A stretch of 64,000 nt of DNA from Parabacteroides distasonis ATCC 8503. Its GTDB lineage: Bacteria; Bacteroidota; Bacteroidia; Bacteroidales; Tannerellaceae. Every line of letters begins with the position of its first letter. The first letter of the stretch is position 1. Below are positions 37,097-47,796 of this stretch, one piece after another. Location of the stretch: positions 2,757,501 through 2,821,500 of the forward strand of contig NC_009615.1 in the NCBI RefSeq assembly GCF_000012845.1, written 5' to 3'. The notes beneath the pieces were generated by a model. The model worked only from the letters and a program-made list of their open reading frames with translations, made no database searches and was not told where the DNA came from. The position numbers and the translations under genes were made by a program.

Positions 37097-37128
37097 CAAA
37101 GGTACTACATCCATACCACTTAAACAAT
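37097..37128 (-). promoter_or_regulatory. Promoter of the HU-like gene
   Basis: Minus-strand TACCTTTG at 37104-37097, a 20-bp spacer and ATTG at 37128-37125. It fits the Bacteroidota consensus, giving a leader of about 148 nt. Confidence 0.6.
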
Positions 37129-37256
37129 AGTTTTCCCTAGTATTTCGCACAGATTACTTTTATTTCAAATGACAATATAAACATTTGGAAAACCGCAAGT
37201 TAACAGCTTATATCCGCAAAATGAAACAGTAAAAACAACCTCTAAAACATAGCGTC

Positions 37257-38376
37257 ATGAAAACTGTATTGGATTTTTTAGGCCAATTATGGCTTCGCTT
37301 CTTAAAACCGGACGGGTCGATCACCGTACCACACCCAAACGAAGGTAAAGCGAAACGATCGAGCAACAGCAACTCTATCCTTCAAAAGAGTCTGGAGACT
37401 TTCCTCCAAGAACGGATCGAATTCCACTTCAACTTGTTGAGCGAGGAGACTGAATATCGATACAAACAATTGGAAACGGATCGCTTCTATCCGGTGACGC
37501 AACGTGACCTAAATAGCATTTGCATGGAGGCAAGACGGACGGGGATCGATTGCAGGGATCGGGATGTGAATCGTTTCGTATATTCAAAAGAAGTAAAAGA
37601 GTATCATCCTTTCCGGCAATATATGGAGTGGTTACCCGAATGGGACGGGAAAGACCGGGTAAGCGATCTGGCACGACGGGTCTCCTCAGAACCGTTATGG
37701 GTGGAGGGGTTTCATCGCTGGATGCTCGCCTTGGCCTCGCAATGGATGGGTTCGGACCGAATGCACGCAAATAGCTTGGCTCCCATTTTAGTCAGCGAGC
37801 GTCAAGGATGTCAGAAGTCTACCTTTTGCAAGTCGCTGATGCCTTCTTCGCTAGTCCGCTATTACACGGATAGCGTAGACCTTAGCGCCTCGACGCAAAT
37901 GGAGCAGAAGCTTGGATTGTTCGGACTCATCAACCTCGATGAGTTCGACCGGTTGCCCGACCGTAAAATGGCTTTACTGAAAAATTGGATGCAGATGGCC
38001 GGAATGAACGTACGCAAGGCACACGCCAAGCATTCCCCCCCTACCCCGCCTAGCCTCATTTATTGGCACTACGAACCAGAAGAACCTATTAAGCGACCCC
38101 ACGGGAAGCCGCCGTTTCCTATGCGTGGAGGTGCAAAGCAAGATTAATTGCGAAGGTATCGAGCATGATCAAATCTACGCCCAGCTGAAAAACGAGTTAC
38201 AAAAAGGAGAGCGCCATTGGTTCACCTCCGCAAAGGAGGAGGCGATCATGCGATCGAATGAGGCTTTCTATAAACGTCCGATCGAGGAAGATGTGTTCCA
38301 CGCCTGCTTCCGGGCCGCATGTCCAGGAAACCTAAATGTAAATGCAGCCGTGAAACCTATGTCATCGAAATCATCC
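37257..38376 (+). pseudogene. VapE-family (virulence-associated E) protein, frameshifted and 3'-truncated
   Basis: The frame from 37257 reads as a VapE-type P-loop protein (FRQYMEWLPEWDGKDRVSDL, ILVSERQGCQKSTFCKSLMP, LINLDEFDRLPDRKMALLKN, MNVRKAHAKH). At a run of seven C (38035-38041) it shifts and becomes nonsense up to 38147. One base change in length there restores LPRLASFIGTTNQKNLLSDP, TGSRRFLCVEVQSKINCEGI and onward to FYKRPIEEDVFHACFRAA. After about 38320 similarity stops and the frame runs into the antisense of mutL. So the gene has a frameshift and probably a lost 3' end. VapE proteins are typical of prophages and integrated elements. Confidence 0.75.
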
Positions 38377-40224
38377 CTAGCACTTAAATCTTCTCTCCAG
38401 CTCCTCATCTGTCAGCATGGAGATAATCGTCTTTCCATCCGGGGTCAGGTTCGAGTCCGAACAAGAGAACAGGGAGGCGATCAGATGATCCATCTCTTCC
38501 AAGGATAAGGATTTGCCGGGACGGATAGCGGCGGCTTTGGCTAAAGACAAGGCGATGGCCTCGCAGATTTTCTCATGCACTGCGCATCCGGTCTCGATCG
38601 CCCGGTCCACGATATCCTTTACCAAATTTACCGGATCAAGGTTCTCTATACCGGCGGGCAGGCCATTGATCGCGTAATTGTCATTTCCCAGATTGCTCAG
38701 ATCAAAGCCGACGAAGCACAAATCCTCCAATAAGGAAGGCAGTACAGCCGCCTCGGCAGCGGTAAACTCTACGATCTCCGGGAATAAGACTTGTTGGGAT
38801 ACACCTTGTTGCTGACGGATATTCGACAGGTATTGGTCAAACAAGATACGCACATGCGCACGATGCTGGTCAATAATCGCCAGACCCGATTTCAAGGATG
38901 TCACGATATATCGCCCTTTATATTGATAGCAAGGATTGCTTACCTCCGTAAACAGTTTTTCCGGATCCGAAGCCTCGGCCGGCAATTCCTCGATCGGGGC
39001 ATCCTCGAAAGTCTCGGACTCCCGTTGGACAGCCACTCGGTCGTTCTCAAACCCTTGATATAATTTAGACCAATCGAATTCCGGTTTTTTATAGGAAGTA
39101 GTGTCAAACGGATTATAACTGGAATCCACTTGCACTTTCGGGGCCTTATAAGTACTAGGCTCACTTTTCTTGACCGGGTTGTAAACAGGAATATCGATCG
39201 CGTCCTCCACATCGAAATCAATCGTAGGGATAGCGCTCGATTTAGCCAACGCCTCCCGGGTAGCGGCCATCAAGATCTGCCAGATCGGTTGCTCGTTCTC
39301 AAACTTAATCTCCGTCTTTGTCGGATGGATATTGACATCGATCGAGGAGGGATCCAACGTGAAATAAACAAAATAATTCGGCATATCCCCGGCAGGAATC
39401 AATTGCTCATAGGCCTGCATGATCGCCTTATGGAAATAAGGATGCTTCATATAACGACCATTCACAAAAAAAAACTGCAATGCCCCTCGCTTCTTCGCCG
39501 AGTCCGGACGCCCCACGAAACCGGAAATAGTCACCATGGAACTTTGGGCATCCAGAGAGAGCAACTTCTGGTTTAAACTCTTACCATATATATTAATGAT
39601 GCGCTGACGTAACCCCGACTCGGGCAGATTGAATATCTCCGCATCATTATGATAAAGAGACATACCCACCTGCGGATTCACCAAGGCGATTCGCTCGAAC
39701 TCATTGATGATATTCCGGAATTCCGTCTCATTCGACTTCAAGAATTTCCGGCGGGCGGGAACATTAAAGAAAAGATTCTTTACCGAGAAGATACTTCCCT
39801 CGTTACAAGCCTCCGGCTCGATACTCTCCAGATTGGAACCCGCGATGGATAGGCAAGTGCCAAGCTCGGTCCCTCTAGCCCGGGTACGCAACTCTATATG
39901 GGCGACAGCGGCGATAGAGGCCAATGCCTCACCTCGGAAACCCATCGTATGCAAAGAGAATAAATCCTCGGCCGTAGAAATCTTAGAAGTAGCGTGCCGC
40001 TCAAAAGCCATGCGAGCATCCGTCTCGGACATACCTTTCCCGTCATCGATCACCTGTATCAATGTCTTACCCGCATCCTTAATGTTCACTTGGATATTGG
40101 AAGCGCCAGCGTCCACCGCATTCTCGACCAACTCTTTAACGACAGAGGCCGGACGTTGAATCACCTCTCCCGCCGCGATTTGATTGGCGATATGGTCCGG
40201 AAGTAAATGAATGATATCGCTCAT
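38377..40224 (-). CDS. mutL: DNA mismatch repair protein MutL
   Basis: 615 residues from the ATG at 40224 ([20 protein letters not shown]); the ATG six codons earlier lies in the upstream gene. The N-terminal GHKL ATPase is intact: [43 protein letters not shown]. The C-terminal dimerisation domain is present, but the metal-nuclease motif, usually DQHAxxE, reads [12 protein letters not shown], and the CPHGRP motif reads TPDGKTI. This MutL may therefore lack the latent endonuclease. Its first base overlaps the stop codon of the small membrane protein gene (TAATG). Last gene of an envelope-biogenesis operon. Confidence 0.96.
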
Positions 40225-40526
40225 TACCAGAACAAATACCAAAAGAAAGCAGCCAAGACCGCCAAGGCCACCGCCAGTTTCACATTCTTATACCTACGAG
40301 CCCGGGAATCCTCGCCTCGCCCCACGCTTTTCTTCAGATGCGAGGTACCTTCAATGAAAGTTCCCTTGATATGCGGCTTATATTCCTCCAACGGCTCCTC
40401 TACACCCATTTCACGTTTGACCTTGCTTATACGTTCCTCCAAGGCTTCCTTATGGGGGTCCCAATAAATAGGCTTATGATCAAATTGACGCGGCTTGCGC
40501 ATGTTATAAAACGAGAAAAGTGCCAT
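40224..40526 (-). CDS. Small membrane protein upstream of mutL, unknown function
   Basis: 100 residues. Residues 1-75 are charged and soluble ([32 protein letters not shown]); the last 20 residues form one hydrophobic membrane helix ending FFWYLFW, so it is tail-anchored with the N-terminus in the cytoplasm. I recognise it only as a conserved Bacteroidales protein of this gene neighbourhood. Its stop overlaps the mutL start and it follows the OstA-like gene by 29 bp. No function is proposed. Confidence 0.7.
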
Positions 40527-40555
40527 AGCTTTACCTATTAATTATGAATACGACG

Positions 40556-42157
40556 CTAATGTACGAATTTATTGCTTCTTTTCGGAGCATCTTGAGCTTT
40601 TCTTTTCACGACCTGATAAATATCATCCTTGTCTTTAGGACGGATATAATCAAACCAATAAAAGTCTTTCAAGTATTTCTGGTCGGGCTTCAAATCAGGA
40701 ATAGGGGTCATCGTACCTGTTGGAGTCGGCCAGATTTTCAGTTTATCCAACTTATTGTCTTTTAGCCAGATCGTAAGGAAACCGCTTTTGGTCTCGTTCA
40801 TGCCGACCATCGAACCGTCCTTCTCCAAGGGGAAAAATATAGATTCGGCGTTGCCCGACACATCGATCTGATTCACGACCTGTCCCTCGAAATAAGCCTT
40901 CAAGTCATTTCCCTTTAATTGATTGAATGCGGTAGAATCGATTTGCTGTATTGCGAAAGCGAATTGCTTCACGTGAGCGAAATCGATCGAGCTATCATTC
41001 ATAAATATCAAGATCGTATCCCCATAGATCTGATACTGTTCATTCCAAACGATAGGGTCCGTATACATATATAATATAGAGTCTCTTGTATTAAACTGCA
41101 TCGAATCGCAAACACCTTGCATATCCGTCCGATAGAAACGGACGCCGTAATAAGCTTTTACTTCCCGGTAAAGGGAGTCCACCGTAGTCATCTTCAAGGT
41201 ATCACCATGCAGAAACAATGTATCCCCTTGGCTGAATTCCAAGAAACGGGCGCTATCCGTAGCGAAAGCATACTCGCTCTTCTCATTGTAAAAGCCATAT
41301 TGGCCTTCCAGCATGACATGCTGCGCCGTGTCTTGCAGACTCATATTACCGAACGCTTCCCCAAAACCCAGTTCCCGGTTGTAGGCGATAGAGTCGCCCG
41401 TCAAGATACGGTCGCCGGAAACCACCTGAGAACGATCCAATAGCAAAGAGGTATTATTCACGGTATCGTACCAACCTCTGGAAGAATAGATCGTGCCGCT
41501 ATCCGAGACGATTATGGATGGTCCGAGGATCGTGGCGATCTTCGAGTCCGTATTATAATGCAAGGTATCGGAATACAACGTGAATTGCTCATTCTCCAGA
41601 CGGACGCTATCATTGAAGATAGCCAATTTCGTACTAGGCGAATATTGCCCATAAAAAGAAGAGAGCTGATTCAAGGAATCGACAATCAGACCTCCGTCGA
41701 AATAATATCCGATATCCGGGATTCGCTCATAGTTCAAGCTATCCGTAAACAGGGTAACCTGCCCATTCTCCATGCGGACATTCTCCCGCAAATAAGCGAT
41801 CTGGGTATTTCCATCGTAAAACAGGTAATTTCCATACACGAACAAGGTATCCCCTTGTTCCATCCGGACATTACTAAACGCTTCCAAGGAATTGGTCTGC
41901 TCAAAGAAATATGCGCTATCGCAATACATATACGAACTATCATGGCGAAAACAAACATCACCATTCAGTACTTGAGCCTCGGCGTTCCTCTCCTTATCGA
42001 ACGAAAGCGTATTCGCATGCTCCAAAAAGACCTTCGTCTTCTTGGGAGCGACACTATCTTTGGCGGCTACCACCGTGCTATCTTGCGTTTGCGCAAATAC
42101 GCCAACCGATAAAGCACACGATAAGAGCGCTAGAAATAACCTGTTAATTAGTCTCAT
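40556..42157 (-). CDS. OstA-like LPS-transport protein
   Basis: 533 residues with a signal peptide (ends GVFAQ). The N-terminal half carries repeated OstA/LptA-type beta-jellyroll strands (LEHANTLSFDKERNAEAQVL, NGDVCFRHDSSYMYCDSAYF, and many D-T-L-x-L-Y/H-G-D turns such as GDTLFVYGNYLFYDG). In Bacteroidota such proteins are thought to form part of the periplasmic bridge moving LPS to LptD. Its ATG overlaps the stop of the SurA-like gene by 4 bp. lptB lies 12 kb away in the same window, on the same strand. Confidence 0.88.
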   Translation of the reverse strand: MRLINRLFLALLSCALSVGVFAQTQDSTVVAAKDSVAPKKTKVFLEHANTLSFDKERNAEAQVLNGDVCFRHDSSYMYCDSAYFFEQTNSLEAFSNVRMEQGDTLFVYGNYLFYDGNTQIAYLRENVRMENGQVTLFTDSLNYERIPDIGYYFDGGLIVDSLNQLSSFYGQYSPSTKLAIFNDSVRLENEQFTLYSDTLHYNTDSKIATILGPSIIVSDSGTIYSSRGWYDTVNNTSLLLDRSQVVSGDRILTGDSIAYNRELGFGEAFGNMSLQDTAQHVMLEGQYGFYNEKSEYAFATDSARFLEFSQGDTLFLHGDTLKMTTVDSLYREVKAYYGVRFYRTDMQGVCDSMQFNTRDSILYMYTDPIVWNEQYQIYGDTILIFMNDSSIDFAHVKQFAFAIQQIDSTAFNQLKGNDLKAYFEGQVVNQIDVSGNAESIFFPLEKDGSMVGMNETKSGFLTIWLKDNKLDKLKIWPTPTGTMTPIPDLKPDQKYLKDFYWFDYIRPKDKDDIYQVVKRKAQDAPKRSNKFVH

Positions 42158-43518
42158 TCCTTAATCCAACCCGGATATTTGAAATCACAATTCCTCCAAC
42201 CGTCACTAATACGCACGTAGGTTGATTTTTGTTTCTTCGTGATCCAGTCGTTCAATAATTCCTCACGTTTCTTAGCCTCTACGATCGCTTTCAAAGCTTG
42301 GAAGTCATCGGCCAAATTCGCCTTATGTCCTTCCGTCCGAGCTTTCAGCTTAACAATAGCTACTACCTCTTTCTGCTTGTTCGTCAACATGGTAAAAGGC
42401 TTGGAGATCTCTCCGACTTTCATGCCATATACCACCTTACCGATTTCCTGCGGAAGTTCTTGCATCTCGAACTTAGGGGTTCCCATATTGCTGCTCTCGT
42501 AATCTTGGTTTACCATCAAACCCTTATTATTACGTGTATCCTTGTCATAAGAGACGAATGTAGCGGCTTCCTCAAACGTGAACTTATTCGCCTGCAAATC
42601 ATTGTACAATGAATCCAGACGAGTGGTAGCATCCGCCAACTCCTTATCGGAAACCTTCGGTTTCAATAAGATATGGCGGCAGTTGATACGGTCTCCACGC
42701 TTCTCGATCAATTGGATGATATGGTAACCATACTCCGTCTGTACGATCTGGGAGACACGTTTCGGGTCTTTCAAGTTGAACGCAACGTTCGCGAACTCCG
42801 GCAACAGCTGTGTCTTGCTCATGAAACCTAACTCCCCTCCTCGAGACGCCGAACCCGGATCTTCCGAGTACAAACGAGCCAACGTAGAGAATTCCATCTT
42901 ACCGGAATTAACTTGCTCCGTGAAATCACGTAAGCGGGCCTTGATGGCGTCTGTTTCCTCAAACGGAATCTTCGGTTCCAAGGTAACGATTTGCACCTCT
43001 ACAGTCGTAGGGATGTTCGGCAGGCTATCCTGAGACAACTGGCTGAAATATTTACGCACCTCGGAAGGTGTCAGCTTGATCTCGCCGATCAATTGATGCT
43101 GCATCTGTTGCACTACCTGCTGCTCCCGCACCATCTCCTTACGCTCATCCTTGATCTGGGAAAATTTCTTACCGAAATATTCCTCCAATTTCTCGCGAGA
43201 CCCGATTTGGTTCACAGCCATGTTCATCCATTGATCCACGCTCTGGATCACTTGGTTCTCGTTCACGGTAATACTATCGATCTTAGCTTGATTCAGATAT
43301 AGTTTCTGTATCGCCATCTGCTCCGGGATCACGCAATACGGGTCGCCATCCAAACGGACCCCCTCATTTTGATTATACAAACGCTGCGTCTCAATATCCG
43401 AACGTAAAATAGCGTCATCTCCTACCACCCACACAATTTCATCGATCACATTGTCTTGCGCCATTACAATGCAAGAACAACAGGCAAGAAAGAATACACT
43501 TAAAATCTTTTTCATCAT
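42154..43518 (-). CDS. surA: SurA-like periplasmic chaperone/peptidyl-prolyl isomerase
   Basis: 454 residues with a signal peptide (ends CIVMAQ). A SurA-like N-terminal chaperone domain (DEIVWVVGDDAILRSDIETQ) precedes two parvulin domains (FSTLARLYSEDPGSASRGGE, LGFMSKTQLLPEFANVAFNL; and INCRHILLKPKVSDKELADA). It should help outer-membrane proteins fold in the periplasm. It is third in an operon of three related genes, and the following OstA-like gene overlaps it by 4 bp. The parvulin active-site pattern (GYHIIQL) is present in the first domain. Confidence 0.9.
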   Translation of the reverse strand: MMKKILSVFFLACCSCIVMAQDNVIDEIVWVVGDDAILRSDIETQRLYNQNEGVRLDGDPYCVIPEQMAIQKLYLNQAKIDSITVNENQVIQSVDQWMNMAVNQIGSREKLEEYFGKKFSQIKDERKEMVREQQVVQQMQHQLIGEIKLTPSEVRKYFSQLSQDSLPNIPTTVEVQIVTLEPKIPFEETDAIKARLRDFTEQVNSGKMEFSTLARLYSEDPGSASRGGELGFMSKTQLLPEFANVAFNLKDPKRVSQIVQTEYGYHIIQLIEKRGDRINCRHILLKPKVSDKELADATTRLDSLYNDLQANKFTFEEAATFVSYDKDTRNNKGLMVNQDYESSNMGTPKFEMQELPQEIGKVVYGMKVGEISKPFTMLTNKQKEVVAIVKLKARTEGHKANLADDFQALKAIVEAKKREELLNDWITKKQKSTYVRISDGWRNCDFKYPGWIKE

Positions 43519-43543
43519 GTCTACCCATTTATAAAATTAGAGA

Positions 43544-44398
43544 TCACGGCTCGGAATGGAATTCCACGTCACCGCTCCGGATCGCATCGTTATATAACTC
43601 GTCTTCAAATTTTTTCAAGAATTCAACTTTTCGTTGGTTGACCAGCATTTCCGTGACGTGCGAACTGGCATAATCATATGGCTCCACACTGCCGAAAGGT
43701 AAATATTCCTTGATATTCAACAGATAACAATAACTGCTATCCGCCACCTCAACATACTTATTCGCCTTCAGAAACGCATTCGGATTCGACACATGGATCG
43801 GTATATTATCCATTACCTCATCGAAATCAACCCATTTGTCGTAAAAGTACTCATAAATCGTGGCATTTTGCACACTATACTTCTCAATTTTTTCTAAAGA
43901 GGCCACATCTGTGGATTTGTACCACTTTTTGACGTCGGTAAGTCCCGGGGCATCAACCGGGATTTTCAAGAATAATCCCTTGATCAAGCCTTTATCCAAG
44001 ATAAACTTTTTCTGGTTTTCCTCGTAATAGTTTAATTTATCACTTTCCCGGATATCAGTTTTCAGCTTCTCCTCCACCAATCGTTCCTGATAACGGTAAC
44101 GAACCAAGGAACGCCTGTACTCCTCTACCAATTTATCGACCTCCTCTTTCTCATCCCCTAAGTTACGCAAAGCCACATCGTACACCAATACATCCTTTAC
44201 CCATTTCTTGGTAAAGCCCTCGGCCAGCAACAGACTATCTGCGGAGGAAATCCCCCGGGGTATTAGCTTATTCACCTCCGAACGATTTAGGGTACGTCCT
44301 TTCACGCTAACCAAGACATCCGTAGTATCAGCTGGCTGAGAACCTTTACAGGCACCCAACAACACAACGAACGTTAGGAACATGAAGACTATCCTCAT
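43544..44398 (-). CDS. SurA-related lipoprotein without clear parvulin domain
   Basis: 284 residues. A lipobox places the acylated cysteine at position 17 (VLLGAC). The helical body (LNRSEVNKLIPRGISSADSL; VEEYRRSLVRYRYQERLVEE) resembles the N-terminal chaperone part of SurA-type proteins, but no parvulin active-site sequence is visible. It is set between two SurA-like genes (13 bp and 25 bp gaps), so it probably works with them, perhaps as a membrane-anchored holdase. Annotated in related genomes as a peptidyl-prolyl isomerase, likely by neighbourhood alone. Confidence 0.75.
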   Translation of the reverse strand: MRIVFMFLTFVVLLGACKGSQPADTTDVLVSVKGRTLNRSEVNKLIPRGISSADSLLLAEGFTKKWVKDVLVYDVALRNLGDEKEEVDKLVEEYRRSLVRYRYQERLVEEKLKTDIRESDKLNYYEENQKKFILDKGLIKGLFLKIPVDAPGLTDVKKWYKSTDVASLEKIEKYSVQNATIYEYFYDKWVDFDEVMDNIPIHVSNPNAFLKANKYVEVADSSYCYLLNIKEYLPFGSVEPYDYASSHVTEMLVNQRKVEFLKKFEDELYNDAIRSGDVEFHSEP

Positions 44399-44411
44399 AT
44401 CTATCTTTATT

Positions 44412-45980
44412 TTATTTCTTTAGTTTCTTCAATAATTTCCAGTTGACAGTCACCGGATATTTTTTATTCAAATCCGCAATCCACTTCGCTTCCAACACCT
44501 TCTGCTGGGCGGAGGGTTTGCTCCAGATCTCCCGGTTGCTGACCTCAAACAACAGAATCCCATCCCGGTACTCCTGCATCAAATGAGGGATCTCCGGATG
44601 TTTTGTCTCCAGATTCTTACGCTCGGCGGTCGTTACGATATCGCGGATAAACAAATCATAGATCTCTTGCATAAAATCACCCGCATACGTTTTTGTCGAG
44701 AACGGACAACGTTGGATATAATAAGCGAACTCCGCTTGCGGGAAATCCTTTCCATCCAATTGCATAAGCGTCTTGTTCATATCCTTCGCTTTCTCATAAA
44801 ACGCCTCGTCCGTGGGGAAACAATCATTACATAACGCTTGCAGCTCCGCATAGGCTTCCGGATAGAAAACGTATCCGTATTCTTTTTTCATACGATCGTC
44901 GAAAGCTTTATATAACTCGAAGTTACGTTCACCCTGCCCCATACGTCTCGACAAAGCTTTTTCCTCTTCCTCAAACGAAGGGCGTCCCTTCTTATCGATC
45001 AACTTAATGATATGGTAACCAAAACGAGTTTCCACCACCTCGGATAAATCACCCGGCTTGCTCAACGCAAAAGCGGCTTGCTCAAAAGGCTGGACCATCT
45101 CGCCTACCCCAAACCAAGGTAATACTCCCTCTTTCTTAGCGGAAGCAGCATCCCCAGAATATTCTTTCGCTAACTCGCCAAAATCAGCTCCCTCTTGTAC
45201 TTGCTTATAGATAGCTTGCGCTTTTGCCAGAAAAGCCGATGAGTCCTGAATAGCGGAATCTTTCGGGAAGGCGATCAAGATATGAGCGACATGTATCCGC
45301 CCCGGATTGGGTTTACGACTATGGACTTTTATCAAATGAAATCCTAATTTCGTGCGAACCGGTTCAGACACCACGCCAATCGGCAAGGAATAGGCGGCAT
45401 CCTCAAACACTTTTAGGGATTGCATCGGGAGCAAGCAACGTACATATTCGCAAGCGACATGCTCCTTATCCTTCTCGGCCAAAGCTTTTCCGACTGTTTC
45501 CATATCCTCTCCTTTCTGGAGACGTTCGTATACTCGCATGGCTTCTTGATATACAGCTACCGTATCTTTGGAGACCGTCTTCTCCGGCAAACGGAATAAG
45601 ATGTGGGTCAACTCTACCGAGTGATCCCCACGGTCATATACCGCACGGGCAGCCGCTTTCTCACCCTCCTTATCCGACATATAGCTATCGATCAACTGAG
45701 CCCGGTATCCATCCAGCTCACTTTTGAATGAGGATGTCTGGTCGATCCCTAAAGATTCCGCCTCCGCTACTTTTAGCTTAAAATTTTTAAATAGCTCGAC
45801 ATAGTTTTTGACGGACTTTGTATTCGATAAATCCACCTCTCCATTCTTCTCCGCGATAAAAATAAATTCAGATAAAGGCACTTGTTTTCCAGCGACCGTC
45901 ATAACGACCGAATCGGATGCGGTTTGAGCGTTAACTGTCACACAAGCGAATACCCCTAATGAAATAAGTAACTTTTTCAT
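44412..45980 (-). CDS. Periplasmic peptidyl-prolyl isomerase with two parvulin domains
   Basis: 522 residues from the ATG at 45980 (MKKLLISLGVFACVTVNAQ, signal peptide); an ATG at 46013 would lie upstream of the predicted transcript start near 46009. Two parvulin domains are seen: the first near SVELTHILFRLPEKT and LGFHLIKVHSRKP, the second near IHVAHILIAFPKD, FGELAKEYSGDAASAKKEGV and FGYHIIKLIDKKG. It should catalyse proline isomerisation in exported proteins and act as a chaperone. First gene of an operon running to mutL. Confidence 0.9.
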   Translation of the reverse strand: MKKLLISLGVFACVTVNAQTASDSVVMTVAGKQVPLSEFIFIAEKNGEVDLSNTKSVKNYVELFKNFKLKVAEAESLGIDQTSSFKSELDGYRAQLIDSYMSDKEGEKAAARAVYDRGDHSVELTHILFRLPEKTVSKDTVAVYQEAMRVYERLQKGEDMETVGKALAEKDKEHVACEYVRCLLPMQSLKVFEDAAYSLPIGVVSEPVRTKLGFHLIKVHSRKPNPGRIHVAHILIAFPKDSAIQDSSAFLAKAQAIYKQVQEGADFGELAKEYSGDAASAKKEGVLPWFGVGEMVQPFEQAAFALSKPGDLSEVVETRFGYHIIKLIDKKGRPSFEEEEKALSRRMGQGERNFELYKAFDDRMKKEYGYVFYPEAYAELQALCNDCFPTDEAFYEKAKDMNKTLMQLDGKDFPQAEFAYYIQRCPFSTKTYAGDFMQEIYDLFIRDIVTTAERKNLETKHPEIPHLMQEYRDGILLFEVSNREIWSKPSAQQKVLEAKWIADLNKKYPVTVNWKLLKKLKK

Positions 45981-46015
45981 CAAAAATTCTTTTACCATAG
46001 CACGAATATACATTA

Positions 46016-46023
46016 CAAAAATA
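46016..46023 (-). promoter_or_regulatory. -7 box of the chaperone/mutL operon
   Basis: Minus-strand TATTTTTG, a full match to TAnnTTTG; CTTG at 46050-46047 could serve as -33. Initiation near 46009 decides for the start codon at 45980. Confidence 0.5.
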
Positions 46024-46106
46024 ACACTAATCTAACGGAGAGCCGACAAGAAAAGTATGCTATCCCATTAAATTAGTGTTTTTTATAAAACGTAAAACTT
46101 GTATTA

Positions 46107-47594
<1,488 letters not shown>

Positions 47595-47611
47595 TTAAAA
47601 ATTATTGCGCG

Positions 47612-47619
47612 CAAATATA
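47612..47619 (-). promoter_or_regulatory. -7 box of guaB
   Basis: Minus-strand TATATTTG, a full match to TAnnTTTG, 30 bp upstream of the ATG. No strong -33 element. Confidence 0.5.
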
Positions 47620-47665
47620 CGACTTTTCACGCAATAAATTGATACGGGAGAAATTAAAAATTCGA

Positions 47666-47753
47666 TTCGGAAGAAAATAAACTTTCATCCGAACGAAAAC
47701 AAAATTCCTTCCGAAGGAAAAATAAATCTCTTTCGGAAGGAACAATAAGCTTC
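47666..47753. repeat. Four-unit ~22-bp array D between recQ and guaB
   Basis: Four units with heads TTCGGAAGAAAATAAAC, TCCGAACGAAAACAAAAT, TCCGAAGGAAAAATAAAT and TTCGGAAGGAACAATAAG begin near 47666, 47688, 47710 and 47732. The best pairwise spacing is 21, 22 and 23 bp. The core is the palindrome TTCSGAAGGAA. The array ends about 43 bp beyond the recQ stop and lies upstream of the guaB promoter. Confidence 0.8.
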
Positions 47754-47796
47754 TTTATTTGTTTTTTCTTTAGAGTGGAACCGGGCCACCCTCCCA

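Larger units (their letters stand above)
36943..37256. other. Divergent region between the HU-like gene and vapE
   Basis: This 314-bp stretch holds repeat array C (36998-37085) and the HU promoter (37097-37128). From 37130 to 37256 it is AT-rich with no recognised promoter for vapE, no RNA gene and no reading frame. Confidence 0.6.

Noticed and set aside
41558..42112. 184-codon open frame antisense to the OstA-like gene
   Set aside because: Product of repetitive codons of the opposite strand; no signal or domain.
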